Origin: Streptomyces caatingaensis | GTDB taxonomy: Bacteria; Actinomycetota; Actinomycetes; Streptomycetales; Streptomycetaceae | NCBI RefSeq assembly: GCF_001187435.1 | Contig: NZ_LFXA01000004.1 | Coordinates: 655,326 to 719,325, forward strand | Length of the DNA stretch: 64,000 bases | Direction: 5' to 3' | Shown: piece by piece, positions 15,218 through 26,576 of the stretch | Numbering within the stretch: the stretch's first letter is position 1 | How the letters are laid out: each line of letters opens with the position of its first letter | Notes under the pieces: generated by a model | The model's input: only the letters and a program-made list of their open reading frames with translations | What the model was told of the DNA's origin: nothing | Database searches by the model: none | Position numbers and translations under genes: made by a program

Positions 15218-16060
15218 GTGCGCAGCCGACAGTACGATCCCGACCTGACCCCGCCGTGGAAGCGGAACACCGCCGTCCCCGAGGTGCCGGCGGACGCGGA
15301 CCTCGTCGTCGAGGAGGTCACGACCGGCTTCTGCGGGGCGGTGGTGCGGTGCGAGAAGACGGCGCAGGGGCCGGTGGTGACGCTGGAGGACCGCTTCGGG
15401 AAGCACCGCGTCTTCCCGCTGTCACCGCGGGGCTTCCTGCTGGAGGGGCGGGTCGTGACCCTCGTCCGGCCCTCCGCGCCCTCCTCGCCCTCCTCGGGCG
15501 GCGGTCCGGCCCGTACGGCGTCCGGCTCCCTCGCCGTCCCCGGCGCGCGGGCCCGGGTGGCCCGGGCCGGGCGCATCTACGTCGAGGGGCGGCACGACGC
15601 GGAGCTCGTGGAGCGGGTGTGGGGCGACGACCTGCGCATCGAGGGCGTCGTCGTCGAGTACCTCGAGGGCGTCGACGACCTCCCCGCCCTCGTCCGCTCC
15701 TTCGCCCCCGGGCCGGACGCGCGGCTCGGGGTGCTGGTGGACCACCTGGTGCCCGGCTCGAAGGAGTCGCGGATCGCGGCCTCCGTGACCGATCCGCACG
15801 TCCTCGTCGTCGGCCACCCGTACGTGGACGTCTGGGAGGCCGTGAAACCGGCCTCGGTGGGGATTCCCGGGTGGCCCTCCGTGCCGCGGGGGCAGGACTG
15901 GAAGCGGGGGGTGTGTGCGGCGCTGGGTTGGCCGCCGCATACCGGGGCCGCGTGGCAGCGGATCCTGTCGAGCGTGCGCTCGTACAAGGATCTTGAGCCG
16001 GCGCTGCTGGGGAGGGTGGAGGAGTTGATCGATTTCGTCACGGCGCCGGGGGTGGGCTGA
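15218..16060 (+). CDS. DUF3097 domain-containing protein
   Basis: A 280-residue actinobacterial protein of unknown function. Hallmarks are the opening YDPDLTPPWKRNT, the strand IYVEGRHDAELVERVWGDDL (TOPRIM-like, residues ~122-141), VVVEYLEGVDDLPALV, LGVLVDHLVPGSKESRIA, the closing YVDVWEAVKPASVGIPGWPS and then WKRGVCAALG. The TOPRIM-like acidic pattern (E, then D-H-L) suggests nucleic-acid binding or cleavage; that is an inference. The GTG start at 15218 gives the conserved MRSRQYDPDL beginning. It follows the MBL gene and is followed by an 870-base repeat-filled gap. Confidence 0.88.
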   Translation: MRSRQYDPDLTPPWKRNTAVPEVPADADLVVEEVTTGFCGAVVRCEKTAQGPVVTLEDRFGKHRVFPLSPRGFLLEGRVVTLVRPSAPSSPSSGGGPARTASGSLAVPGARARVARAGRIYVEGRHDAELVERVWGDDLRIEGVVVEYLEGVDDLPALVRSFAPGPDARLGVLVDHLVPGSKESRIAASVTDPHVLVVGHPYVDVWEAVKPASVGIPGWPSVPRGQDWKRGVCAALGWPPHTGAAWQRILSSVRSYKDLEPALLGRVEELIDFVTAPGVG

Positions 16061-16080
16061 GCGTTCTCGCTTGCCCCCGC

Positions 16081-16607
16081 CCCGCCCTTTCACCGTTTCC
16101 CCGGGGCTCCGCCCCTCGCCCGGGAACCGCGCTCCGCGCGGCGGGGGGCTGCGCCCTCGCGCCCCGTCGGGGGCTGCGCCCCCTGGCCCCCCGGAACACG
16201 CGCTCCGCGCGTGGGCGGGGGCTGCGCCCCCTGCACCCCACCGGGGCTGCGTCCCCTGGCCTCCACAGGACCGTGCTTCGCACGGTTGGAGCGGGGCTGC
16301 GCCTCTGCACCCCACCTCGGGGCTACGTCCCCTGGCCCCGCGGGAGCGTGTTCCGCGCGGTTGGAGCGGGGCTGCGCCCCTGCGCCCCCTGGCCCCCGGA
16401 ACCTGCGCTCCGCGCGTGGGCGGGGGCTGCGCCCCCTGCACCCCCGATCGCGGCCGCGCCGCTCGTCCTCAAGCTCCCCCAGAGGGGTACCCCCAGGACG
16501 GGCTGATGTTCAGCCCGTCCTGGGGGTACCCCTCTGGAGTTGGAAGACGAATGCGGCGAAGCCGCACTGCCCCGCGCGGCAGCGCGCAGAAACGGTGAAA
16601 GGGCGGG
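16081..16607. repeat. Intergenic repeat element with 18-bp terminal inverted repeats
   Basis: The 870-base gap between DUF3097 and hemW carries no gene. Its first 527 bases are bounded by perfect 18-bp inverted repeats, CCCGCCCTTTCACCGTTT at 16081-16098 and the complement at 16590-16607. The inside is filled with degenerate palindromic GGGGCTGCGCCCC and CGCTCCGCGCG units in long clusters. The same terminal sequence bounds a smaller element at 45122-45270. No transposase is encoded. The remaining 16608-16930 holds further copies of the same GC palindromes only. Confidence 0.75.
16479..16537. repeat. Perfect 28-bp stem hairpin with 3-base loop
   Basis: The arms 16479-16506 and 16510-16537 are exact inverse complements, separated only by TGT. 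They include a palindromic GGGGTACCCC block on each side. The hairpin lies inside the larger repeat element. No U-tract follows, so it could act as a bidirectional terminator for the convergent DUF3097 and hemW genes, or be a nested mobile hairpin. Confidence 0.85.
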
Positions 16608-16930
16608 ACAGGGGCACCAGGCCGTCCGCAGGACAACCGCGCGAAGCGCGGTTGCGGACCCGCGGGGGCGCAGCGCCAAAGCAAAGCCCGGCCAAAGCAA
16701 AATCCAAGGGAGCACAGCCCCGAGGCGGGGTCCAGGGGGCGCAGCCCCCGATGAGGTGCGGGGGTGGAGCCCCGCCCCCGCACGAAGCGCTGTCCCACCC
16801 CGGCGCGGAGGGCGCCCTCACCCGCGCGAAGCGCCGCCCCGCGCCCCGCGGCACGGAGCGCCCCCCGCGCCGGCGAACTGGCGCAGGGGCGCAGCCCCTG
16901 AGGAAGTGGGTTGGGGGGCGGGGCCGGGGC

Positions 16931-18181
16931 TCAATCCACCAGGTCGCGGACTACGGCGTCGGCGAGTAGCCGACCCCGCAGCGTCAGCACGGCGCGCCCC
17001 TCCGCGTAGGGGCCGGCTTCGAGGAGGCCGTCCGACAAGGCGCGCGCCGCGGCCGCCGCACCGGCGGGGCGGAGGAGGGAGAGCGGGCAGCCGTCCGCGA
17101 GGCGGAGTTCGAGGAGGACGCGCTCGACGCGGCGGTCCTCGGCGGAGAGGAGTTCGCGCCCCGCGCCGGGGGAGCGGCCCTCGCTCAGGGCCTGGGCGTA
17201 GGCGCCGGGGTGCTTGACGTTCCACCAGCGGACACCGCCGACGTGCGAGTGGGCGCCGGGCCCCGCGCCCCACCAGTCGGCCCCGCGCCAGTACAGCTCG
17301 TTGTGGCGGCAGCGCCCGGCCTCGGTCGTGGCCCAGTTGGAGACCTCGTACCAGTGGAAGCCGGCCGCGGAGAGCGTCTCCTCGGCGATGAGGTAGCGGT
17401 CGGCGTGGACGTCGTCGTCCGTCATCGGGATCTCGCCGCGGCGGATGCGGCGGGCGAGCCGCGTGCCCTCCTCGACGATCAGCGCGTAGGCGGAGACGTG
17501 GTCCGGCCCGGCGCCGATCACCGCGTCCAGCGACGCCCGCCAGTCGTCGTCCGACTCCCCGGGCGTGCCGTAGATCAGGTCCAGGTTGACGTGGTCGAAC
17601 CCGGCCGCGCGGGCCTCGGCCACGCACGCCTCGGGGCGGCCGGGGGTGTGCGTGCGGTCGAGGACCTTCAGCACGTGCCGCCGGGCGCTCTGCATGCCGA
17701 AGGAGACCCGGTTGAAGCCGGCCTCGCGCAGCTCCGCGAGGTAGCGGGGGTCGACGGAGTCCGGGTTGGCCTCGGTGGTGACCTCGGCGCCGGGCGCCAG
17801 CCCGAACTCGTCGCGGATGACGGCCAGCATGCGGCCCAGGTCCGCCGCGGGCAGCAGCGTCGGCGTGCCGCCGCCGACGAAGACGGTCTCGACGGGGCGC
17901 GGGTCGTCGCCGAGGACCTTGCGCGCGAGGCGGATCTCCTCGGCGACGGTGCCGGCGTAGGTCTCCCGGGAGGCGAGCGCGCCGCCGGAGCCGCGCAGCT
18001 CGCTCGCGGTGTAGGTGTTGAAGTCGCAGTACCCGCAGCGGGTGGCGCAGTAGGGAACGTGCAGGTAGAAGCCGAGCGGGCGCTGCCCGGAGCCGTCGAG
18101 GGCAGGGCGGGGCAGCGACCCGTCCTCGGGCATGGGCTCGCCGTCGGGCAGTGCGGAAGGCATGAGCCCATTGTCCGTCAT
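16931..18181 (-). CDS. hemW: Heme chaperone HemW (radical SAM; formerly oxygen-independent coproporphyrinogen oxidase-like)
   Basis: A 416-residue radical SAM protein. The 4Fe-4S motif is HVPYCATRCGYCDFNTYTA (Cys 45, 49, 52; CxxxCxxC). It is followed by ETVFVGGGTPTLLPAADLGR, EVTTEANPDSVDP, GFNRVSFGMQS and YEVSNWATTEAGRCRHNELY, and a C-terminal HemN-type domain ending GRLLADAVVRDLVD. HemW proteins transfer heme rather than decarboxylate coproporphyrinogen III. The single Cys after CGYC (CDF rather than the HemN-type CxxxCxxCxC) fits HemW. ATG 18181 was chosen; the acyl-CoA ligase stops 8 bases upstream, so the two are co-transcribed. Confidence 0.92.
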   Translation of the reverse strand: MTDNGLMPSALPDGEPMPEDGSLPRPALDGSGQRPLGFYLHVPYCATRCGYCDFNTYTASELRGSGGALASRETYAGTVAEEIRLARKVLGDDPRPVETVFVGGGTPTLLPAADLGRMLAVIRDEFGLAPGAEVTTEANPDSVDPRYLAELREAGFNRVSFGMQSARRHVLKVLDRTHTPGRPEACVAEARAAGFDHVNLDLIYGTPGESDDDWRASLDAVIGAGPDHVSAYALIVEEGTRLARRIRRGEIPMTDDDVHADRYLIAEETLSAAGFHWYEVSNWATTEAGRCRHNELYWRGADWWGAGPGAHSHVGGVRWWNVKHPGAYAQALSEGRSPGAGRELLSAEDRRVERVLLELRLADGCPLSLLRPAGAAAAARALSDGLLEAGPYAEGRAVLTLRGRLLADAVVRDLVD

Positions 18182-18189
18182 CCGGACGG

Positions 18190-20079
<1,890 letters not shown>

Positions 20080-20109
20080 GGCATCCTCCGGGGCCCGCCT
20101 CGTTGCTGG

Positions 20110-20146
20110 GTGACTCGTGAGTAACCTTGGAGCAGTGATCAGAGTA
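20110..20146 (-). promoter_or_regulatory. Candidate promoter and operator of the acyl-CoA ligase gene
   Basis: The 16-bp near-palindrome GTGACTCGTGAGTAAC (20110-20125, one mismatch between arms) lies 31-46 bases before the GTG start and just downstream of a possible -10 box TACTCT (20146-20141). A repressor bound there would block early transcription. A second perfect inverted repeat, GTCACGT-N6-ACGTGAC (20161-20180), overlaps the -35 position. Regulator identity is not known; a TetR-type fatty-acid regulator is a reasonable guess. Confidence 0.4.
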
Positions 20147-20204
20147 GAGGCCATGCGCCCGTCACGTAAGGGGACGTGACCCCCGTACCCGCGGCGGCAC
20201 GGAA

Positions 20205-20235
20205 AATGCCCGCCCCCGGTGCGGGGACGGGCATT
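20205..20235 (-). terminator. Terminator downstream of lepA
   Basis: AATGCCCG (20205-20212) pairs with CGGGCATT (20228-20235), with a further GC inner stem. On the minus strand the helix is followed by TTTTCC. It lies 25 bases after the lepA stop. Confidence 0.7.
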
Positions 20236-20259
20236 CCCACGAGCGGTCGCGGGCGGCCG

Positions 20260-22125
20260 CTACTTCTTCTTCTCGCCGCCGCTGTCGTCCGTGGACAGCA
20301 CCGCGATGAAGGCCTCCTGGGGCACCTCCACGCTGCCGACCATCTTCATGCGCTTCTTGCCCTCCTTCTGCTTCTCCAGCAGCTTCCGCTTGCGGGAGAT
20401 GTCACCGCCGTAGCACTTGGCGAGGACGTCCTTGCGGATGGCGCGGACGGTCTCGCGGGCGATGACGCGGGAGCCGATGGCGGCCTGGATGGGCACCTCG
20501 AAGTTCTGCCGCGGGATGAGCTCGCGCAGCTTGGCGACGAGCCGGACGCCGTACGCGTACGCCTTGTCCTTGTGCGTGATCGCGGAGAACGCGTCGACCT
20601 TGTCGCCGTGCAGCAGGATGTCGACCTTGACCAGGTCGGAGATCTGCTCGCCGGTGGGCTCGTAGTCCAGCGACGCGTAGCCGCGGGTCTTGGACTTGAG
20701 CTGGTCGAAGAAGTCGAAGACGACCTCGGCGAGGGGCAGCGTGTAGCGGATCTCGACGCGGTCCTCGGAGAGGTAGTCCATGCCCATCAGGACACCGCGG
20801 CGGGTCTGGCACAGCTCCATGATCGCGCCGATGAACTCGCTGGGCGCCAGGATCGTGGCCCGGACGACCGGCTCGTGCACCTCGGCGATCTTCCCGGTGG
20901 GGAACTCGCTGGGGTTGGTGACCTCGTGCTCGGTGCCGTCCTCCATGAGGACGCGGTAGATCACGTTGGGCGCGGTGGCGATCAGGTCGAGGCCGAACTC
21001 GCGCTCCAGGCGCTCGCGGATGACCTCCAGGTGCAGCAGGCCCAGGAAGCCGACGCGGAAGCCGAAGCCGAGCGCGGCGGAGGTCTCCGGCTCGTAGACC
21101 AGGGCGGCGTCGTTGAGCTGGAGCTTGTCGAGGGCCTCGCGCAGCTCCGGGTAGTCCGAGCCGTCCAGCGGGTACAGGCCCGAGAAGACCATCGGCTTCG
21201 GGTCCTTGTAGCCGCCCAGCGGCTCGGTGGCACCGCCCTGGAACTGGGTGATCGTGTCACCCACCTTGGACTGGCGGACGTCCTTCACACCCGTGATCAG
21301 ATAGCCCACCTCGCCGACGGAGAGGCCGTCGGCGGGCAGCATCTCGGGCGAGTTGGTGCCGATCTCCAAGAGCTCGTGGGCCGCGCCGGTGGACATCATC
21401 TTGATGCGCTCGCGCTTGCTCAGCGTGCCGTCGACGACCTTGACGTACGTCACGACGCCCCGGTACGCGTCGTAGACCGAGTCGAAGATCATCGCACGGG
21501 CGGGGGCGTCCTTGACGCCGACCGGGGCCGGGACGTCGCGGACGACGCGGTCGAGCAGCTCGGGGACGCCGACGCCGGTCTTGGCGGAGACCTTGAGGAC
21601 GTCGGACGGGTCGCAGCCGACGAGGTTCGCCAGCTCGGCGGCGAACTTCTCCGGCTGGGCGGCCGGCAGGTCGATCTTGTTGAGCACCGGGATGATCGTG
21701 AGGTCGTTCTCCATCGCCAGGTAGAGGTTGGCGAGGGTCTGGGCCTCGATGCCCTGGGCGGCGTCCACCAGGAGGATGCAGCCCTCGCACGCGGCGAGGG
21801 AGCGGGAGACCTCGTAGGTGAAGTCGACGTGGCCCGGGGTGTCGATCATGTTGAGGATGTGAGTCGTCCCCGACTCGTCCTCGGTCGGTGCCCAGGGCAG
21901 GCGGACCGCCTGCGACTTGATCGTGATGCCGCGCTCGCGCTCGATGTCCATCCGGTCGAGGTACTGCGCACGCATCTGCCGCTGGTCGACCACACCGGTC
22001 AGCTGGAGCATCCGGTCGGCGAGCGTCGACTTGCCGTGGTCGATGTGCGCGATGATGCAGAAGTTGCGGATCAGAGCCGGGTCGGTACGGCTCGGCTCGG
22101 GCACGTTGGTAGGGGTCGCGGGCAC
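20260..22125 (-). CDS. lepA: Elongation factor 4 (LepA), ribosome back-translocating GTPase
   Basis: A 621-residue translational GTPase that acts on 70S ribosomes under stress. The G1 motif AHIDHGKST (about 26-34) is followed by the G2 [15 protein letters not shown]3 [18 protein letters not shown]4 NKIDLPAA and domains II-V. The LepA-specific C-terminus reads [20 protein letters not shown] and ends GGEKKK. The GTG at 22125 gives the usual length; the upstream extension overlaps the rpsT leader and is rejected. It is divergent from rpsT, and 206 bases of shared upstream sequence separate them. Confidence 0.95.
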   Translation of the reverse strand: MPATPTNVPEPSRTDPALIRNFCIIAHIDHGKSTLADRMLQLTGVVDQRQMRAQYLDRMDIERERGITIKSQAVRLPWAPTEDESGTTHILNMIDTPGHVDFTYEVSRSLAACEGCILLVDAAQGIEAQTLANLYLAMENDLTIIPVLNKIDLPAAQPEKFAAELANLVGCDPSDVLKVSAKTGVGVPELLDRVVRDVPAPVGVKDAPARAMIFDSVYDAYRGVVTYVKVVDGTLSKRERIKMMSTGAAHELLEIGTNSPEMLPADGLSVGEVGYLITGVKDVRQSKVGDTITQFQGGATEPLGGYKDPKPMVFSGLYPLDGSDYPELREALDKLQLNDAALVYEPETSAALGFGFRVGFLGLLHLEVIRERLEREFGLDLIATAPNVIYRVLMEDGTEHEVTNPSEFPTGKIAEVHEPVVRATILAPSEFIGAIMELCQTRRGVLMGMDYLSEDRVEIRYTLPLAEVVFDFFDQLKSKTRGYASLDYEPTGEQISDLVKVDILLHGDKVDAFSAITHKDKAYAYGVRLVAKLRELIPRQNFEVPIQAAIGSRVIARETVRAIRKDVLAKCYGGDISRKRKLLEKQKEGKKRMKMVGSVEVPQEAFIAVLSTDDSGGEKKK

Positions 22126-22331
22126 GCAGGATCCATTCGGTGACTTCGGCGTTTGCACGCCAGCCTCGGCGGGAGTCGGGTATACGACGCCTCCATGGTC
22201 CCATGAGCGGGCGCCACCGTCCGGTTTGGGAGGGTGCGGATCCTGCTGGTAGCCTGGACCACTGTGCTTCGCGACCCTCTCATGCGCGGGGCACGCTCTT
22301 GACATCCAACGAACCTGAAAAGGCTCTTTTC

Positions 22332-22592
22332 GTGGCGAACATCAAGTCCCAGATCAAGCGGAACAAGACCAACGAGAAGGCGCGCCTGCGCAACAAGGCC
22401 GTCAAGTCCTCGGTCAAGACCGCCATCCGCTCGGCCCGCGAGGCCATCGCCGCCGGTGACGCCGAGAAGGCCGTCGCCGCGGTGCGCCTGGCCGGCAAGA
22501 AGCTCGACAAGGCCGCCAGCAAGGGCGTCATCCACAAGAACGCCGCCGCCAACAAGAAGTCGGCGCTGGCGAAGCTGGTCGCCGCCAAGTAA
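22332..22592 (+). CDS. rpsT: 30S ribosomal protein S20
   Basis: An 86-residue basic primary 16S rRNA-binding protein of the small subunit body. The sequence [20 protein letters not shown] and [20 protein letters not shown] is the classic S20 helix bundle, ending [17 protein letters not shown] at 22332 is the start; AAAAGG lies about 10 bases upstream. S20 is normally monocistronic and faces lepA across the divergent gap in Streptomyces. A strong terminator follows at 22718. Confidence 0.96.
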   Translation: MANIKSQIKRNKTNEKARLRNKAVKSSVKTAIRSAREAIAAGDAEKAVAAVRLAGKKLDKAASKGVIHKNAAANKKSALAKLVAAK

Positions 22593-22717
22593 GGCTCCGG
22601 CCCTGCCGCCGGTCGGGATTCAGCGGACCCTCTCAACCGCTCCTGGTCGGCAACCTGCCGCACACGGTCGTTCGCCACGCGGGTGCGGCGCTTGAGCCTT
22701 CGGCTCGTGATCTTTTC

Positions 22718-22763
22718 GGAGGCCCGGCCTCTGCCCTTTCCCCGGGGCAGACGCCGGGCCTCC
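22718..22763. terminator. Bidirectional terminator between rpsT and holA
   Basis: GGAGGCCCGGC (22718-22728) pairs perfectly with GCCGGGCCTCC (22753-22763), and the inner CTGCCC/GGGCAG extends the helix around a TTTCCCC loop. It sits between convergent rpsT and holA and can end both transcripts. Confidence 0.85.
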
Positions 22764-22784
22764 GTTGTGTCTGCCCCGGACCCG

Positions 22785-23771
22785 CTACCCGCGTGCCCGC
22801 GCCGCCCGCGCGACCGCCACCACCGCCTTCTCCAGGGCGTACTCGGGGTCGTCGCCGCCGCCCTTGACGCCCGCGTCGGCCTCGGCGACGGCGCGGAGGG
22901 CCGCGGCCACGCCGTCGGCCGTCCAGCCCCGCATCTGCTGCCGGACGCGGTCGATCTTCCAGGGCGGCATGCCGAGCTCGCGGGCCAGGTCGCCGGGGCG
23001 GGCGCCGCGCGGGGCGGAGGCCAGCTTGCCGATCGAACGGACGCCCTGGGCGAGGGCGCTGGTGATCAGGACGGGGGCGACGCCGGTCGCCATCGCCCAG
23101 CGGAGGGCCTCCAGGGCCTCCGCGGCCCGCCCCTCGACCGCGCGGTCGGCGACGGTGAAGCTGGACGCCTCCGCCCGGCCCGTGTAGTACCGGCCGACGA
23201 CGGCCTCGTCGATCACGCCCTCGATGTCGGCCACCAGCTGCGCACAGGCGCTGGCCAGCTCACGCAGGTCGCTGCCGATGGCGTCCACGAGGGCCTGGCA
23301 GGCCTCCGGCGTCGCCGAGCGGCCGAAGGCGCGGAACTCGCCCCGGACGAACGCCAGCCGGTCCGCCGGCTTGGTCATCTTCGCGCAGGCGACCTCCCGG
23401 GCACCGGCCTTGCGGGCCGCGTCCAGCAGGCCCTTGCCCTTGGCGCCGCCGGCGTGGAGCAGCACGAGGGTGATCTCCTCGGCGGGGGCCGCGAGGTACG
23501 CCTTGACGTCCTTGACCGTGTCCGCCGAGAGGTCCTGCGCGTTGCGCACGACCACGACCTTGCGCTCGGCGAACAGCGACGGGCTGGTCAGCTCGGCGAG
23601 GGTGCCGGGCTGGAGGGCGTCGGGGGTGAGGTCGCGGACGTCGGTGTCCGCGTCGGCCGCGCGGGCGGCCGCCACCACCTCCCGCACGGCGCGGTCGAGG
23701 AGGAGTTCCTCCTGCCCCACGGCGAGGGTCACGGGAGCGAGGACGTCGTCGTTTGCAGTCTTCCTGGCCAT
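22785..23771 (-). CDS. holA: DNA polymerase III subunit delta
   Basis: A 328-residue clamp-loader subunit that opens the beta clamp. Visible are VGQEELLLDRAVREVVAAAR, the sheet LFAERKVVVVRNAQDLSADT, the central SDLRELASACAQLVADIEGV, then EGRAAEALEALRWAMATGVA and the C-terminal collar helices PPWKIDRVRQQMRGWTADGV. The ATG at 23771 (MARKTANDD) is used; an ATG four codons upstream is possible. The reading frame is open upstream all the way into comEC (see findings), so the start is set by similarity, not by an upstream stop. Confidence 0.92.
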   Translation of the reverse strand: MARKTANDDVLAPVTLAVGQEELLLDRAVREVVAAARAADADTDVRDLTPDALQPGTLAELTSPSLFAERKVVVVRNAQDLSADTVKDVKAYLAAPAEEITLVLLHAGGAKGKGLLDAARKAGAREVACAKMTKPADRLAFVRGEFRAFGRSATPEACQALVDAIGSDLRELASACAQLVADIEGVIDEAVVGRYYTGRAEASSFTVADRAVEGRAAEALEALRWAMATGVAPVLITSALAQGVRSIGKLASAPRGARPGDLARELGMPPWKIDRVRQQMRGWTADGVAAALRAVAEADAGVKGGGDDPEYALEKAVVAVARAARARG

Positions 23772-23842
23772 CGCGTCCAGCATCCCACGCGCTACCGACA
23801 CCCCCCTCCGCCGAGGCCCGGACCCTGTCGCACAATGAGCGG

Positions 23843-24124
23843 GTGAGCAGCGCTTCCTTCCCCTCCGACGCCGTGTATCCGGCCCACCGCCGCCATCTGC
23901 TGGTGCTCCCCGACCGGGACGCCGCCGAGGAGGCGGCCGAGCTGGCCGGCGAGCGTTTCGGCCTGGACGAGGAGCCGCAGATCGTCCGGGAGGCACTGGC
24001 CGGGGAGGACGACGCGGAGGACGCCCAGTGGCTGGTGGTCCTGGAGGACCCGGACGGCACCCTGGACACGGTGGCCCTGCGCGAGCTGGCCGAGGAGTAC
24101 GACGGCTGGGTCGAGGTGGAGTGA
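23843..24124 (+). CDS. Conserved hypothetical acidic protein between holA and comEC
   Basis: A 93-residue acidic soluble protein (VYPAHRRHLLVLPDRDAAEE, then GERFGLDEEPQIVREALAGE, DPDGTLDTVALRELAEEYDG and WVEVE). I do not recognise a domain; the beta-alpha pattern HLLVLPDRDAAEEAAELAGE may fold like a small ferredoxin-type domain. GTG 23843 lies 72 bases from the divergent holA start. It is opposite in strand to all neighbours and overlaps the frame that joins comEC to holA. Clean acidic composition and codon bias argue that it is real. Confidence 0.65.
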   Translation: MSSASFPSDAVYPAHRRHLLVLPDRDAAEEAAELAGERFGLDEEPQIVREALAGEDDAEDAQWLVVLEDPDGTLDTVALRELAEEYDGWVEVE

Positions 24125-26576
24125 CTCCGCCCGCGCCGGTGCCGCCGAGGACGGCGGTGGCCGTCCCCGTCACGGCGACCGGGCCGTCGGTGTCGGTGCG
24201 CAGCACCGCGGCGCCCCCGGCGCGCAGCGCGGCGAGCGTGCGCGGGGCGGGGTGCCCGTAGGGGTTGCCCGCGCCCGCCGACACCACGGCGAGCCGGGGG
24301 GCCAGCCGGCCCGTCAGCTCCGGGTCCTGGTGGGCGGAGCCGTGGTGGGCGACCTTGAGGACGTCCACCGGGGGCAGCCCGGGGTGGGCCGTCAACAGGG
24401 CGTGCTGGGCGGGCGGTTCGAGGTCGCCGAGCAGGAGCAGGGTCAGGCCGGCGGTGCGCACGAGGAGCGTGATGCTGGCGTCGTTGGGCCCGGTCTCCGC
24501 CTCGGGGACGGTCCCCGGGGCCGGGGGCCAGAGCACCTCCCAGGACAGGGGTCCGAGCCGGCGGCGCTCGCCGGGGGTGACGGTGACCACCGGGACGCGG
24601 GCCCGTCCGGCCGCGCGCCGGACGAACGAGGCCCGTTCCGCGGGCTCCTGGAGCGGGGTGCCCTCGATCGCCCCGACCGGCCTGCCGCGCAGCACGCCGG
24701 GCAGCCCGTCCACATGGTCCGCGTGGTAGTGCGTCAGCACCAGCAGTGGCACCGTCTCCACACCGAGGGCGCGCAGACAGCGGTCGACGGCCGCGGGCTC
24801 GGGGCCCGCGTCCACGACGAGGGCGGCGCCGCCGCCCGCGGCCAGCGCCAGGGCGTCGCCCTGGCCGACGTCACAGGCGGCGAACCGCCAGTCCGGCGGG
24901 GGCCAGCCGGTGACCGCCCGGTCCAGCGGGGCCGGGCGCAGGACCGCCAGGACGAGCAGCAGCGCGCCGGCCGCGCACGTCCACCGGCCGGGCCGCCCGC
25001 GCCGCAGCAGGCGGCGCACGGCGAACACCCCGAGCACCGTGGCCGCCGCCATGAGCAGCGCTCCCGGCCCGCCGGCCGGCCAGCCCAGCTCGGCCCCGGG
25101 CAGGGCCGCGCCGGCACGGGCCACCCCGGCCGTCCAGGCGGCCGGCCAGCCGGCGAGCCAGGCCAGTCCGTGGGCGACGGGCGGGGCGAGCGGGGCGGCC
25201 AGCAGCGCGGCGAAGCCGAGGACGGTGGCGGGGGCGACCGCGAGCTCCGCCAGCAGATTGCACGGGACGGCGACCAGGCTCACCCGGGACGACAGCACGA
25301 CGATCACCGGCGCGCACACGGCCTGCGCGGCGGCGGCCGCCGCGAGCGCCTCGGCGGCCCTCGCCGGGACGCCCCGCCGGCGCAGGGACTCCGCCCAGCC
25401 CGGGGCGACCGTCAGCAGCGCCCCGGTGGCCAGCACCGACAGCAGGAACCCATAACTCCGCGCCAGCCACGGATCCCAGAGGACCAGCACGAGAACGGCC
25501 GCCGCCAGGGCGGGCAGCAGCGTGCGGCGCCGTCCCGTGCCGAGCGCCAGCAGCGCCACCAGACCGCAGGCGGCCGCGCGCAGCACGCTCGGCTCGGGGC
25601 GGCACACCACGACGAACCCCAGCACCAGCGCCCCGCCCGCGACCGCCGTCCAGCGCAGCGGGATCCCCAACCGGGCGGCCAGGCCCCGGCGTTCGGCCCG
25701 CGCGGCGAGGTGGACGGGACCGGTCAGCAGGGCGAGGAGGATGGTCAGGTTGCTGCCGGAGACGGCCAGCAGGTGCGTGAGGTCCGTGGCGCGGAAGGCG
25801 TCGTCCAGATCGGGCGGGATGCGGGAGGTGTCGCCGACGACCAGCCCGGGGAGCAGCGCCGCGGCGTCGGGAGCGAGTCCGTCGGTGGCCCTGCGCAGGC
25901 CCTCCCGCAGCCGTTCCGCCGCCCGTTGGAGAGCGGTCGGCGGCCCGGTGACGCGGGGCGGGCCGTGGTCGCGGACGCGGAGGACGGCCGCGAGCCGGTC
26001 CCCGTCGTGGGAGGGCGGGGCGAGGCGGCCGGACGCGCTGAGCCGGGTGGACGGCGGCAACGCGCCCCAGCCGGGCGGGGCGACGATCAGGACGGGCGTG
26101 CGGACGCGTGCCGTGCCACCCGGGGCGGCGGTCACACGGGTCGCCTCCGCCTCGACCGTGACCGCCGGGGCGGTACGGGCCGCGCCGCGCACGTGCGGCC
26201 GGACGGGGCGCGGATCCCCGGTGACCGTCACGTCGAGGGTGACCGTCGCGTAGCGGCGTGCCAGCGCCGGCAGGGGGCCTCGGCGGGCGTCCGCCGCCCG
26301 CAGCGCGCCGACGGCCGCGCCGGCCGCCGCGCAGAGCAGCACGGCGGCGAGCGTCACGGCGACCGGTCCGGCCCCGGCGCGCCCGCCCCCTGCGCGGGTG
26401 CGGGCGCGGGCACAGAGCAGCAGGACGCCGGCCGCCGCGAGTGCGGCCGCGCAGCACGCCGCCACCGTCCCGCCGTCCGCCGTCAGCGCGGCCGCCGCCC
26501 CCGCCCAGGCGGCGAGCGCGAGGACCGGCAGGCGCAGGTCGGCCGGGCGGACGGGGCCGGGCGGCTCGCCGTTCAC
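24125..26576 (-). CDS. comEC: ComEC/Rec2-family competence membrane protein (3' end not bounded by a stop)
   Basis: About 815 residues: an N-terminal soluble/OB-like part (YATVTLDVTVTGDPRPVRPH), the multi-spanning Competence domain (FRATDLTHLLAVSGSNLTIL, then VPCNLLAELAVAPATVLGFA), and a C-terminal MBL domain with LTHYHADHVDGLPGVL and VLKVAHHGSAHQDPEL. It is the DNA-uptake channel in competent bacteria; its role in Streptomyces is unknown. GTG 26576 overlaps the comEA stop (GTGA). The MBL domain ends near AVTGTATAVLGG, but no stop codon follows: the frame stays open through 23772 into holA. The end given here is where the domain finishes. Confidence 0.8.
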
